NCBI GenBank assembly: GCA_029012425.1
Contig: JAQXMB010000128.1
Location: forward strand, 1 to 49,964
DNA length: 49,964 bases
Origin: a bacterium
GTDB taxonomy: Bacteria; Bacillota; Clostridia; Lachnospirales; Lachnospiraceae
Direction of reading: 5' to 3'
Part shown: piece by piece, positions 1 to 8,842 of the stretch
Numbering within the stretch: the stretch's first letter is position 1
Layout: each line of letters opens with the position of its first letter
The notes under the pieces: generated by a model
What the model was told of the DNA's origin: nothing
The model's database searches: none
What the model saw: the letters and a program-made list of their open reading frames with translations, nothing else
Program-made: the position numbers and the translations under genes

Positions 1-1
1 T

Positions 2-133
2 AAGAAGCTATTTTTAGATTTTCAAGGTGGCTCGAATAGAGTCACCGCCCCCAATATGAGCAAAAAGGATGCTTTGAAGAAGCATGAGACCGCAAAGCGG
101 GATTGTTTTGCGAATATTGAGGAGGGGTTCTGA
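2..133 (+). CDS. 3' end of an unidentified gene entering from the left
   Basis: An open frame enters from the left edge and ends at TGA, giving 43 residues of a carboxy terminus. The residues are charged (Lys, Glu, Asp, Arg) and end in Glu-Glu-Gly-Phe, with no transmembrane stretch and one Cys. I do not recognise the family. It runs in the same direction as hypA and stops 28 bases before it, so it is probably the preceding gene of the hydrogenase-maturation operon. An internal ATG at position 56 has no good ribosome site, which favours a cut gene over a tiny one. Confidence 0.5.
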   Translation, partial: KKLFLDFQGGSNRVTAPNMSKKDALKKHETAKRDCFANIEEGF

Positions 134-161
134 ACAGTTACAAACTTCCGAGGAATGAATG

Positions 162-512
162 ATGCATGAATTGTCTGTAACCACGAATATATTAAAGCTT
201 GCGCTGTCACAGCTTGAAGAAGAGAATCTGACGAAGATCCATTCCATTACGCTCACAATGGGAGCGATGCAGGACTATGAGGAGAAGTGGTTGCAGCATT
301 ATTTTAACTATCTGACCAAAGATACCCCGGCAGAAGGTGCAACGCTCGTAATCAACCGGGCGCCTATCATTTTCCGATGCAAAGAATGCAACACGCAGTT
401 TGCGTTTGACGCACATGGAACGGATGATTGCAGCTGTCCGGGGTGTCATGGCTTTTCCTATGAGATGATATCCGGGAAACAATTTCTGATTGAGCATATG
501 GAGGCGAGCTGA
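162..512 (+). CDS. hypA: HypA, hydrogenase maturation nickel metallochaperone
   Basis: HypA delivers nickel to [NiFe]-hydrogenase precursors together with HypB. The protein has the family's length (116 residues), the N-terminal Met-His-Glu that supplies the nickel-binding His2, and two CxxC zinc motifs (CKEC and CPGC) about 30 residues apart. Two ATGs are adjacent (159 and 162). I choose the second because it puts His at position 2, and GAGGA lies at a good distance. It is followed two bases later by the debranching-enzyme ATG, so the two are probably co-translated. Its presence implies a [NiFe] enzyme or another nickel target; none is in this window. Confidence 0.92.
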   Translation: MHELSVTTNILKLALSQLEEENLTKIHSITLTMGAMQDYEEKWLQHYFNYLTKDTPAEGATLVINRAPIIFRCKECNTQFAFDAHGTDDCSCPGCHGFSYEMISGKQFLIEHMEAS

Positions 513-513
513 G

Positions 514-2619
514 ATGACTGAGCATGCAACGAAAATAGAAAATGTGCGCGGACAGAAGCTACAGCCGCTCGATGAGATCGCGGGATTTCAGGTGCGCCCC
601 GGCTATTACCGCACGCCCGGAGCCGTGATGGGTAAGGGCGGTGTGAGCTTTACGATTTGTTCGCATTATGCGACAAGCTGTACGCTGCTTTTGTTTCATC
701 CGTATGAGAAAGAACCGTATGCGAGACTTCGTATACCGGACAATTATCGAATCGGCAGCACCTATTCGATTTTTGTGTATGGATTAAATATCGAAGATTT
801 TGAGTACGCCTACCAGTTTGACGGACCGTATGATGAGCGCAAGGGTCACCGCTTCAACAAGGATACGATTTTGCTTGATCCGTATGCGCGCGCTGTGACA
901 GAACAACGAAACTGGGGCGAGAAGTTTGAAAAAGAACATATCTATAAGGCGAGAGTTGTGGAGAACAACTTTGACTGGGGTGCAAAACGACAGCTTGAGA
1001 ATAATCTGGAGGATCTAATCATCTATGAGATGCATGTGCGTGGATTTACGATGGATTCTTCCTCGGGTGTTAAGGCACGCGGTACCTTTGAGGGAATCCG
1101 CGAAAAGATTCCTTATCTCAAGGCGCTTGGTGTCAATGCGGTAGAGCTGATGCCGATTTTTGAGTTTGATGAGATGGATTCTGCCCGTGTACATGACGGA
1201 AAGCAGCTGCTTGACTACTGGGGCTATAATACCGTATGCTTTTTTGCTCCGAATACAAGCTATTCTTCTGTACAGGAGCACAATCATGAGGGTGACGAGT
1301 TAAAACGACTGATTCGTGAATTGCATGAGAATCAGATCGAAGTGATATTGGATGTTGTATTCAATCATACCGCCGAGGGAAATGAGATGGGCCCGTCATT
1401 TTCCTTCAAGGGAATTGACAATAAGGTTTATTACATGCTGACTCCGGATGGTTATTATTACAATTTCAGCGGATGCGGCAACACAGTCAATTGTAATCAT
1501 CCGATTGTCAGTCGGTTTATCATTGACTGCCTGCGCTATTGGGCAATTGAGTATCGTGTTGACGGATTCCGATTTGATCTGGCAACGATCCTGGGGCGTG
1601 ATCAGAGCGGCGCACCGATGGAAAAACCGCCGCTGTTGGAGGCGATGGCATACGATACGGTTTTATCCGGTGTGAAGCTGATTGCAGAGGCATGGGATGC
1701 CGGCGGACTCTATCAGGTGGGAAGCTTTCCGTCCTGGAGCCGATGGGCTGAGTGGAATGGCAGATATCGGGATGATATGCGACGATTCCTAAAAAGTGAT
1801 GATGGTATGGCACCTGCAGCAGTTGCCCGTATGACCGGTTCTACCGACATCTATGATCCAGTCTACCGGGGCAAGAGTGCTTCCGTGAATTTTCTCACCT
1901 GTCACGACGGGTTTACGCTTTATGATTTGTATTCTTACAATAGCAAGCATAATGAGGCAAACGGATGGAATAATACGGATGGCGATAACAACGGCAATAG
2001 CTGGAACTGTGGATGTGAGGGTGAAACCGATGACGCGGTTATCGAGGCACTTCGCCGGAAGATGGTGAAGAATGCGTTTGCAACGCTGCTTTGCAGCAGA
2101 GGTCCAGCCATGTTTTTTGCCGGAGATGAATTTTGCAATACGCAGTATGGCAATAACAATGCATACTGTCAGGATAACGAGATTTCGTGGCTTGACTGGA
2201 CGAGAAAGGACACCTATGAAGAGGTCTATTCGTTTGCGAGCTTTATGATACATTTTCGAAAACAACATCCGGTGCTTCGAAAGCCGACGGCCCCGGCAGA
2301 CTGCGGATATGCCGATATTTCGTATCACCATGGAAGACCGTGGAATGCGGATTGCGGTAACAACGCCCGCCTCATTGGTCTGCTCTATGCCGGAAAAGAT
2401 GACAAGGGCGCGGATGATCTGGTATTTGTTGCGGTCAACACTTACTGGGAGCTTCTCGGCACGACATTTCCGGATGCGCCGATGGGCTATCACTGGACGC
2501 TCGTCGCGGATACGGCCAGAGACGGTGCGCTTCCGATGAAGGAAGTGTTACATGCCGGACGCTATGACATGGCACCGCGCAGTGTCATTATTGTAGTGGC
2601 AGAAAGGAATAAGAAATAA
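514..2619 (+). CDS. glgX: Glycogen debranching enzyme, isoamylase/GlgX type (GH13)
   Basis: This enzyme hydrolyses alpha-1,6 branches of glycogen or limit dextrins in the cytosol. An N-terminal CBM48-like isoamylase domain occupies roughly residues 20-140 and is followed by the GH13 barrel. The four GH13 regions are visible: DVVFNHT, GFRFDLAT (Asp nucleophile), LIAEAWD (Glu acid/base) and FLTCHDG. There is no signal peptide. The start is the ATG nine bases after GGAGG; an in-frame TTG 24 bases upstream lies inside hypA and has no ribosome site. It is 701 residues, normal for GlgX. The odd point is its place between hypA and hydF-hypF. Whether it acts as isoamylase, GlgX or pullulanase cannot be settled from motifs alone. 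Confidence 0.9.
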   Translation: MTEHATKIENVRGQKLQPLDEIAGFQVRPGYYRTPGAVMGKGGVSFTICSHYATSCTLLLFHPYEKEPYARLRIPDNYRIGSTYSIFVYGLNIEDFEYAYQFDGPYDERKGHRFNKDTILLDPYARAVTEQRNWGEKFEKEHIYKARVVENNFDWGAKRQLENNLEDLIIYEMHVRGFTMDSSSGVKARGTFEGIREKIPYLKALGVNAVELMPIFEFDEMDSARVHDGKQLLDYWGYNTVCFFAPNTSYSSVQEHNHEGDELKRLIRELHENQIEVILDVVFNHTAEGNEMGPSFSFKGIDNKVYYMLTPDGYYYNFSGCGNTVNCNHPIVSRFIIDCLRYWAIEYRVDGFRFDLATILGRDQSGAPMEKPPLLEAMAYDTVLSGVKLIAEAWDAGGLYQVGSFPSWSRWAEWNGRYRDDMRRFLKSDDGMAPAAVARMTGSTDIYDPVYRGKSASVNFLTCHDGFTLYDLYSYNSKHNEANGWNNTDGDNNGNSWNCGCEGETDDAVIEALRRKMVKNAFATLLCSRGPAMFFAGDEFCNTQYGNNNAYCQDNEISWLDWTRKDTYEEVYSFASFMIHFRKQHPVLRKPTAPADCGYADISYHHGRPWNADCGNNARLIGLLYAGKDDKGADDLVFVAVNTYWELLGTTFPDAPMGYHWTLVADTARDGALPMKEVLHAGRYDMAPRSVIIVVAERNKK

Positions 2620-5600
2620 ATGAGTTTGATGCAGGTAGCGAGTGCAAATCGCATACATGTCGGGTTCTTCGGTTGTCGGAATGCCGGAAAGTCATCGCTT
2701 GTCAACGCGGTGACGAATCAGACGGTCTCTGTCGTGAGCGATGTGGCAGGAACGACAACGGATCCCGTAAAAAAAACGATGGAGCTGCTTCCGCTTGGAC
2801 CGGTTGTAATTGTGGACACACCGGGCTTTGATGACGAGGGGCAGATCGGAGAACTGCGCGTGGAACGCACGAAAGAACAGCTTCGCACGATGGATCTTGC
2901 AGTGCTGGTCGTTGATGTCACGCAGGGGATGAAGGCGATGGATTTTGAGCTTCTTACCCAGCTTAGAAACCGTGGCTGTCCGTACCTGATTGCGTGGAAT
3001 AAATGTGATTTGTGTGAGAGACAGAAAAAACTGCAAAGCATAGACGCACCGCAGATTTTTGTCAGTGCGCAAAAGCGTGTGGGAATCGAGGAATTAAAAC
3101 AGGCGCTCTCACAGCTGGCGGACGGATTGCAGAAAGAACGCCCTTTGGTTTCGGATCTGATTCAAACGGGTGATTTGGTACTTCTGGTTGTTCCGATTGA
3201 CGCTGCGGCACCGAAGGGAAGACTGATTTTACCGCAGCAGCAGGTGCTTCGCGATGTGCTTGATGCGGATGCAAGAGCACTTGTGGTGAAGGAAGATGCG
3301 TTAGAGGAGGCACTGGAGGATTTGAAAAAAACACCTGCGCTCGTCATAACAGACAGTCAGGTGTTTGAACAGGTTGCAAAGGTTGTGCCGGAAGAGATTC
3401 CGCTTACCTCTTTTTCAATTCTGATGGCAAGGTACAAGGGATTTCTTTCGTTGGCAGTTGATGGAGCAAAGCAGATGGAACGGCTGCAGGATGGTGATAA
3501 GGTGCTGATTTGTGAGGGATGCACCCATCACAGGCAGTGTGGCGATATCGGAACACAGAAGCTGCCGGCTTGGCTTTCTTCCTATACAGGTAAAGCGCTG
3601 AATTATGAATTTACATCCGGAAAAGGATTTCCCTCTGATGTCACGGATTACCGGTTGATCATTCACTGCGGTGGCTGTATGCTGACAGAGCGGGAAGTGT
3701 TAGCGCGAATGGAGCTTGCCGGTGAGCAGGGCATTCCCGTGACCAATTATGGGACCGCGATTGCAAAGATGAAGGGAATCCTTGACCGCTCGATAGCGGT
3801 TTTTCAGAAAGCGCCCGTTAGGGCGCGTATTCGTGTGCACGGAATTGTGCAGGGAGTCGGTTTCAGACCTTTTGTGTGGAGAAAAGCGACACAGATGGGA
3901 CTTTTTGGAACTGTATGTAATGAGGGCTCATTTGTGGAAATCATCGTTCAGGGTGAAGCGCATATAATCCATGCGTTTGAACAGGCGTTACGAAATGAAA
4001 AGCCGGCCCGTGCCGGGATTGCTGACATGGAGGCTGAATATGAGGAGCTGCTTTCGGCTGACGAGCAGACCCGTTATACGGATTTTCAGATTATACCCGG
4101 TGCCAACAGCGAAGGAAATATCTTTGTATCGCCTGACATCGCAATATGTCCGCAGTGTGAGACGGAACTGTTTGATAAAACGAACAGGCGTTATCTGCAC
4201 CCGTTTATCAATTGTACGGCCTGTGGCCCCCGTCTTACGATCATGGAACGATTGCCGTATGACAGGGAGCGCACGGTGATGAAAAATTTCGCGATGTGTG
4301 CGGAATGTGAGGAAGAGTATTACAATCCTTCTTCGCGCCGCTTCGATGCGCAACCGGTATGTTGTCCTTCGTGTGGACCGCGTGTATACATTCCGGGTGA
4401 AAACCTGTGGGATGAGAAAGCGATTATTCGTGCGAGATGGGTCATTCGCGAGGGCGGAATTGTCGCGGTAAAAGGAATCGGTGGCTTTCACCTGTGTTGT
4501 GATGCGAGAAACGAACAGGCAGTGGAACTTCTTCGAGAGCGAAAAAAGCGACCGAGAAAGCCGTTTGCGCTCATGGCAAAAAATATTAATGTAGTAAAAA
4601 AGCTTTGTAATATCCATCCGATTGAGGAAAATCTGCTCACCGGTGAAAAGAAACCGATTGTGTTGTGCGAGAAGAAAGCAGCTGTTGAAAAAGAATATCT
4701 GCTTGCAGAGGCAATTGCTCCGGGCAATCCGACGCTTGGTATGATGCTGCCATACGCACCATTGCAATGGTTGCTTTTTGACTATCCGGACGGGCAGCAG
4801 ATGACGGATGTGCTTGTTATGACAAGTGCAAACCGCGCGGGAGCACCGATTTGTCGGACAGAAGAAGAGGTAGCCAAGCAGCTGTCGGATGTTTGTGATC
4901 TGATATTGTCACATGACAGAGAGATTCTGCTTCGTGCCGATGATTCCATCATGGAATATATTGACGGTGTTCCTTCAATGTTTCGCCGTTCCAGAGGGTA
5001 TGCACCGCTTCCGGTACAGGTTTCTGTGGATTGGAGTAATCAGGTGCTTGCAATTGGCGGAGAATTAAAAAACAGCTTTGTCATCGGAAAGGGTGCGTTG
5101 TTTTATTCATCACCGTATGTCGGAGATCTGACGGATGCCCGTTCGATTGCTGCACTTCGCAGTGCGCTTGCACGGATGCAGGAGCTGCTTGAGGCAAACC
5201 CGCAGGTGGTTGTGTGCGATATGCATCCGAATTATCAGACGGTTGCTTTCGCAAAAACACTGGGACTTCCGGTACTTCAGGTGCAGCATCATTATGCACA
5301 CATTCTTTCCTGTCTGGCAGAAAATGATGCCTTATCACTTCAGACACCGGTGATCGGAGTTGCATTTGACGGAACCGGATATGGATGTGATGGAACGATT
5401 TGGGGCGGTGAGTTTTTACTTTCAGATATCGAAGGGTTTGAGCGGATTGGAAGTATTGCGCCTTTCCTTCAACCGGGAGCGGATGCGTCTGCGAGAGAGG
5501 GATTTCGAATCGCAGCAGCATTACTTCTGGCATCTTATGAGGAGAAGGTGGCCGGTGAGCTTGTCAGGGAATTTGAGATTTGTGGAGATGACCAGTGGGA

Positions 5601-6183
5601 AGTGTTAGCGGCGATGTGCCGCACAGGAATCAATTGTGCAACTTCGACGAGCATGGGTCGTTTGTTTGACGGTGTGAGTGCGCTGCTTGGTGTCTGCAAC
5701 CGGTCAACCTATGAGGGGGAGGCTGCGATGGAGCTACAGTTTCTCGCAGAGCAACTGACAGATGAACAGAGCAGTCAGCTTAACAAGCTGTGGGAGGAAA
5801 AAAAGGCAAAGCGTTTTTGGGTCGATGACACCGATGATGGCACCTTCCATTTGCAATATATCGAGATGCTTCAAAGTCTGGTAGAGCTTCGAAGAGAGGG
5901 AGTGAGTACAGCGGTACTCGCAAGGCTGTTTCATGAAGCACTTGCAGATGCAGTTGTAAAAGCCTGCATGTGGATTCGCGAGAAAAGAGAACTTACAACC
6001 GTGGCAGTCAGTGGAGGCTGTTTTCAGAACCGCCTGTTGCTGTCGCTTGTGAGAAGCGGATTGCAAAAGGAAGGATTTGAGGTATTATCCCATGCGTTCA
6101 TCTCGCCGAATGATGGTGGAATTGCACTTGGACAGGCTGTGTATGGGATGCATCAGCTTGAGAAAAACGGAGGAAATCTATGA
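2620..6183 (+). CDS. HydF-HypF fusion: [FeFe]-hydrogenase maturation GTPase joined to [NiFe] carbamoyltransferase
   Basis: One uninterrupted 1187-residue frame holds two maturation proteins. Residues 1 to about 396 are HydF: P-loop GCRNAGKS (18-25), DTPG (66-69), NKCD (127-130), and the [4Fe-4S] ligand set C301-x-H303 with C350-x2-C353. HydF is the scaffold that receives the 2Fe cluster from HydE/HydG and loads HydA. Residues from about 398 to 1187 are a full HypF: acylphosphatase motif (VHGIVQGVGFRPF), four CxxC pairs of the zinc-finger region, a YrdC-like domain, and a Kae1/TobZ-like domain with HHYAH near 890. HypF makes the cyanide ligands of [NiFe] centres from carbamoyl phosphate. The linker is only a few residues. 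The ATG directly follows the glgX stop, and hydE overlaps the end by four bases. I see no frameshift or stop at the junction. Confidence 0.93.
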   Translation: MSLMQVASANRIHVGFFGCRNAGKSSLVNAVTNQTVSVVSDVAGTTTDPVKKTMELLPLGPVVIVDTPGFDDEGQIGELRVERTKEQLRTMDLAVLVVDVTQGMKAMDFELLTQLRNRGCPYLIAWNKCDLCERQKKLQSIDAPQIFVSAQKRVGIEELKQALSQLADGLQKERPLVSDLIQTGDLVLLVVPIDAAAPKGRLILPQQQVLRDVLDADARALVVKEDALEEALEDLKKTPALVITDSQVFEQVAKVVPEEIPLTSFSILMARYKGFLSLAVDGAKQMERLQDGDKVLICEGCTHHRQCGDIGTQKLPAWLSSYTGKALNYEFTSGKGFPSDVTDYRLIIHCGGCMLTEREVLARMELAGEQGIPVTNYGTAIAKMKGILDRSIAVFQKAPVRARIRVHGIVQGVGFRPFVWRKATQMGLFGTVCNEGSFVEIIVQGEAHIIHAFEQALRNEKPARAGIADMEAEYEELLSADEQTRYTDFQIIPGANSEGNIFVSPDIAICPQCETELFDKTNRRYLHPFINCTACGPRLTIMERLPYDRERTVMKNFAMCAECEEEYYNPSSRRFDAQPVCCPSCGPRVYIPGENLWDEKAIIRARWVIREGGIVAVKGIGGFHLCCDARNEQAVELLRERKKRPRKPFALMAKNINVVKKLCNIHPIEENLLTGEKKPIVLCEKKAAVEKEYLLAEAIAPGNPTLGMMLPYAPLQWLLFDYPDGQQMTDVLVMTSANRAGAPICRTEEEVAKQLSDVCDLILSHDREILLRADDSIMEYIDGVPSMFRRSRGYAPLPVQVSVDWSNQVLAIGGELKNSFVIGKGALFYSSPYVGDLTDARSIAALRSALARMQELLEANPQVVVCDMHPNYQTVAFAKTLGLPVLQVQHHYAHILSCLAENDALSLQTPVIGVAFDGTGYGCDGTIWGGEFLLSDIEGFERIGSIAPFLQPGADASAREGFRIAAALLLASYEEKVAGELVREFEICGDDQWEVLAAMCRTGINCATSTSMGRLFDGVSALLGVCNRSTYEGEAAMELQFLAEQLTDEQSSQLNKLWEEKKAKRFWVDDTDDGTFHLQYIEMLQSLVELRREGVSTAVLARLFHEALADAVVKACMWIREKRELTTVAVSGGCFQNRLLLSLVRSGLQKEGFEVLSHAFISPNDGGIALGQAVYGMHQLEKNGGNL

Positions 6184-7232
6184 GTCAGCAGTTACTGACC
6201 CTGATCGATCAACTAAGTCAGACACACATGCTTTCTGAGGAAGCGCTTTTGCTTCTTCTCCGGGAGCATACGCCGGTAAGCGACGGCTATCTGTTTGCAC
6301 TTGCGCGCGAGGCATGCGGCAGTGTATATGGAAATAAGGTTTTTGTGCGTGGTCTGATCGAGATTACAAACCATTGTAAAAATGACTGTCTCTACTGCGG
6401 AATCCGTCGCAGCGCAAGCAGCACAGTGCGCTATCGCCTGTCTATGGAGCAGATTTTGCAGTGCTGTGAAAACGGATATGTGATGGGAATCCGGACCTTT
6501 GTGTTACAGGGTGGAGAGGATGCATCTTTCTCAAGGGAACAGCTTGTGGAGATGATTCAGACGATAAAAGAAAACTATCCGGACTGCGCCGTGACACTTT
6601 CACTCGGAGAATGGAGTGCGGACGACTACCGGGCATTTCGCATGGCAGGCGCTGACCGGTATCTGCTTCGGCATGAGACGGCAGATGAAAAGCTCTATGC
6701 TTCCTTGCATCCAGCAGCACAGACCTTTGAGAACCGCATGCAGTGTCTGGATGATTTGAAAAAAGAGGGATATCAGGTTGGATGCGGTTTTATGGTTGGT
6801 TCGCCGGGACAGAAGGAAGAACATCTGGTCAGAGATTTATGCTTTATCAAGCAGTTTCAACCGCATATGGTAGGAATCGGACCGTTTATTCCACATCATG
6901 ATACGCCGTTTGCAAATGAGCGGGCAGGAAGCATCCGGCAGACGCTTTTCTTGCTTGGAATTCTCCGACTGCTCAATCCGCGTCTGTTGCTTCCCGCGAC
7001 GACCGCACTCGATACGATAGATGTTCATGGTTGGGAAAAAGGAATCGAGGCCGGTGCCAATGTTGTCATGGTGAACCTGACACCGGAGGATGAGCGATCA
7101 AAATATTTGCTGTATGATAATAAAAACCGGGCCAATGATCGTGTCACAGCCGGGAAAAATAAGCTTTCTGAGCGAATTGCGTCAACGGGCTGTGAGATTG
7201 CATGGGTTCGGGGCGATTATAAATACGATTAG
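6180..7232 (+). CDS. hydE: HydE, radical SAM maturase of [FeFe] hydrogenase
   Basis: HydE is a radical SAM enzyme of the H-cluster assembly pathway. It acts on the iron-cysteine complex made by HydG to help form the dinuclear iron precursor. The SAM cluster motif CX3CX2C is seen as CKNDCLYC followed by GIRR, typical of HydE and its relatives BioB and PylB. The length of 350 residues is normal. Its ATG overlaps the stop of the hydF-hypF gene (ATGA), so translation is coupled. Context next to hydF and hydG makes HydE much more likely than BioB or PylB. Confidence 0.95.
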   Translation: MSQQLLTLIDQLSQTHMLSEEALLLLLREHTPVSDGYLFALAREACGSVYGNKVFVRGLIEITNHCKNDCLYCGIRRSASSTVRYRLSMEQILQCCENGYVMGIRTFVLQGGEDASFSREQLVEMIQTIKENYPDCAVTLSLGEWSADDYRAFRMAGADRYLLRHETADEKLYASLHPAAQTFENRMQCLDDLKKEGYQVGCGFMVGSPGQKEEHLVRDLCFIKQFQPHMVGIGPFIPHHDTPFANERAGSIRQTLFLLGILRLLNPRLLLPATTALDTIDVHGWEKGIEAGANVVMVNLTPEDERSKYLLYDNKNRANDRVTAGKNKLSERIASTGCEIAWVRGDYKYD

Positions 7233-7249
7233 AAAAAGGAGATAAGAGA

Positions 7250-8668
7250 ATGTACAATCCGAAATCTGCAAGAGCAGAAGAATTTATTGATGATGCCGAG
7301 ATACAGGAGACACTTGCCTATGCGAGCGCGAATAAGAGCAATGCAGCGCTGATTGAGCAGATACTTGAAAAAGCAGAAAAGAGAAAAGGCTTGAGTCACC
7401 GGGAGGCTGCGGTGTTACTCGACTGTGAAATTCCGGAACTGAATGAGAAGATTTATGCTTTGGCAAAGCAGATTAAGAAGGATTTCTACGGAAACCGAAT
7501 TGTTATGTTTGCGCCCTTATATCTTTCTAACTACTGCATCAACAGCTGTGTATATTGTCCGTATCACATCAAGAACAAACACATCGCCAGAAAAAAGCTG
7601 ACGCAGGACGAGATTCGCGCAGAGGTAATTGCACTGCAGGATATAGGACATAAGAGATTGGCGCTTGAGACCGGTGAGGATCCGGTGAATAATCCGATTG
7701 AATATGTACTTGAGAGCATTGAGACCATCTATGGAATCAAGCATAAAAACGGAGCGATTCGTCGTGTCAATGTCAATATTGCAGCAACGACGGTTGAGAA
7801 TTATCGCCGTCTCAAGGATGCGGGAATCGGAACCTATATTCTTTTTCAGGAGACCTATCATAAAAAGAGCTATGAGACGCTTCATCCGGCAGGACCCAAG
7901 CACGACTATGCATATCACACGGAGGCGATGGACCGCGCAATGCAGGGCGGAATCGATGATGTCGGTCTTGGCGTGCTGTTCGGACTTGAGATGTACCGTT
8001 ATGAATTTGCCGGACTTTTGATGCACGCAGAGCATCTTGAGGCAGTGTACGGTGTCGGACCGCATACCATCAGTGTTCCCCGTATCCGCCATGCAGATGA
8101 TATTGACCCGGATGCCTTTGACAACAGCATTGATGATGATATTTTTGCCAAGCTGGTTGCCTGCATCCGCATTGCAGTCCCCTACACCGGAATGATTGTT
8201 TCAACCAGAGAGAGTAAGGCGACCAGAGAGCGCGTGCTTCAGCTTGGAATCTCGCAGATTAGCGGTGGTTCCCGCACCAGTGTCGGCGGCTATGCCGAGG
8301 AGGAACCCGAGGAGGAAAACTCTGCGCAGTTTGATGTGGTTGACAACCGTCCGCTCGATGAGGTGGTTCGCTGGCTGATGGAGCAGGAGTATATTCCGAG
8401 TTTTTGTACCGCCTGCTATCGGGAAGGCCGAACCGGTGACCGTTTCATGGAGCTTTGCAAGAGCGGACAGATTCAAAACTGTTGCCATCCGAATGCGCTC
8501 ATGACCTTAAAAGAGTATCTGTGTGATTATGCAAAGCCGGATACAAGGGCGGTTGGAGAACTGCTGATCCAAAAGGAGCTTGCAAACATCCCGAATGAGA
8601 AGGTGCGGGGCATCGTTGTGGACAAGCTTGGAAAGATTGCGCAGGGCAGCAGAGACTTTCGGTTCTAA
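7250..8668 (+). CDS. hydG: HydG, radical SAM tyrosine lyase ([FeFe] hydrogenase maturase)
   Basis: HydG cleaves tyrosine to p-cresol and dehydroglycine, producing the CO and CN ligands of the H-cluster. The SAM motif CX3CX2C appears as CINSCVYC. The family's second cluster site, CX2CX22C, is present in the C-terminal part: CTAC, then the second Cys of the CC pair before HPNAL. These C-terminal cysteines separate HydG from ThiH. It is 472 residues, as expected, with AAGGAG seven bases before the ATG, and it is the last gene of the operon. A repeat element rather than a clear terminator follows. Confidence 0.96.
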   Translation: MYNPKSARAEEFIDDAEIQETLAYASANKSNAALIEQILEKAEKRKGLSHREAAVLLDCEIPELNEKIYALAKQIKKDFYGNRIVMFAPLYLSNYCINSCVYCPYHIKNKHIARKKLTQDEIRAEVIALQDIGHKRLALETGEDPVNNPIEYVLESIETIYGIKHKNGAIRRVNVNIAATTVENYRRLKDAGIGTYILFQETYHKKSYETLHPAGPKHDYAYHTEAMDRAMQGGIDDVGLGVLFGLEMYRYEFAGLLMHAEHLEAVYGVGPHTISVPRIRHADDIDPDAFDNSIDDDIFAKLVACIRIAVPYTGMIVSTRESKATRERVLQLGISQISGGSRTSVGGYAEEEPEEENSAQFDVVDNRPLDEVVRWLMEQEYIPSFCTACYREGRTGDRFMELCKSGQIQNCCHPNALMTLKEYLCDYAKPDTRAVGELLIQKELANIPNEKVRGIVVDKLGKIAQGSRDFRF

Positions 8669-8687
8669 GGGCAGTTTCAGCGTATGC

Positions 8688-8734
8688 TTCGTCAGTTTGA
8701 CGAATGAAAACAGGTGGTTCGTCAATCCGACGGA
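8688..8734. repeat. Two ~30-base direct units, each with a palindrome (REP-like)
   Basis: Downstream of hydG, TTCGTCA-GTT-TGACGAA (8688-8704) is a perfect palindrome. A second copy thirty bases later reads TTCGTCA-ATC-CGACGGAA (imperfect). The tail AAAACAG is also shared, so the unit is about 30 bases and tandem. There is no T-run, so these are not ordinary terminators. They may be a dispersed repeat or mRNA 3'-end stabilising hairpins. Confidence 0.5.
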
Positions 8735-8842
8735 AAAAAACAGAAATGTTTGGGGAATCCGCACATAGTAATTTCAGGACAAATTCTGTATAGTTAGTAC
8801 AGTTGAAAAAATAAAATCACAAATCACAGGAGGATTTTTACA

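Noticed and set aside
1789..2493. 234-residue open frame opposite the debranching enzyme
   Set aside because: It is fully inside a real gene, with no ribosome site and no recognisable domain.
3988..4767. 259-residue open frame opposite the HypF part
   Set aside because: Shadow of a strongly conserved zinc-finger and YrdC coding region.
8580..8768. 62-residue open frame over the end of hydG and the repeat
   Set aside because: Mostly overlaps hydG in another frame, and its tail is translation of the palindromic repeats.
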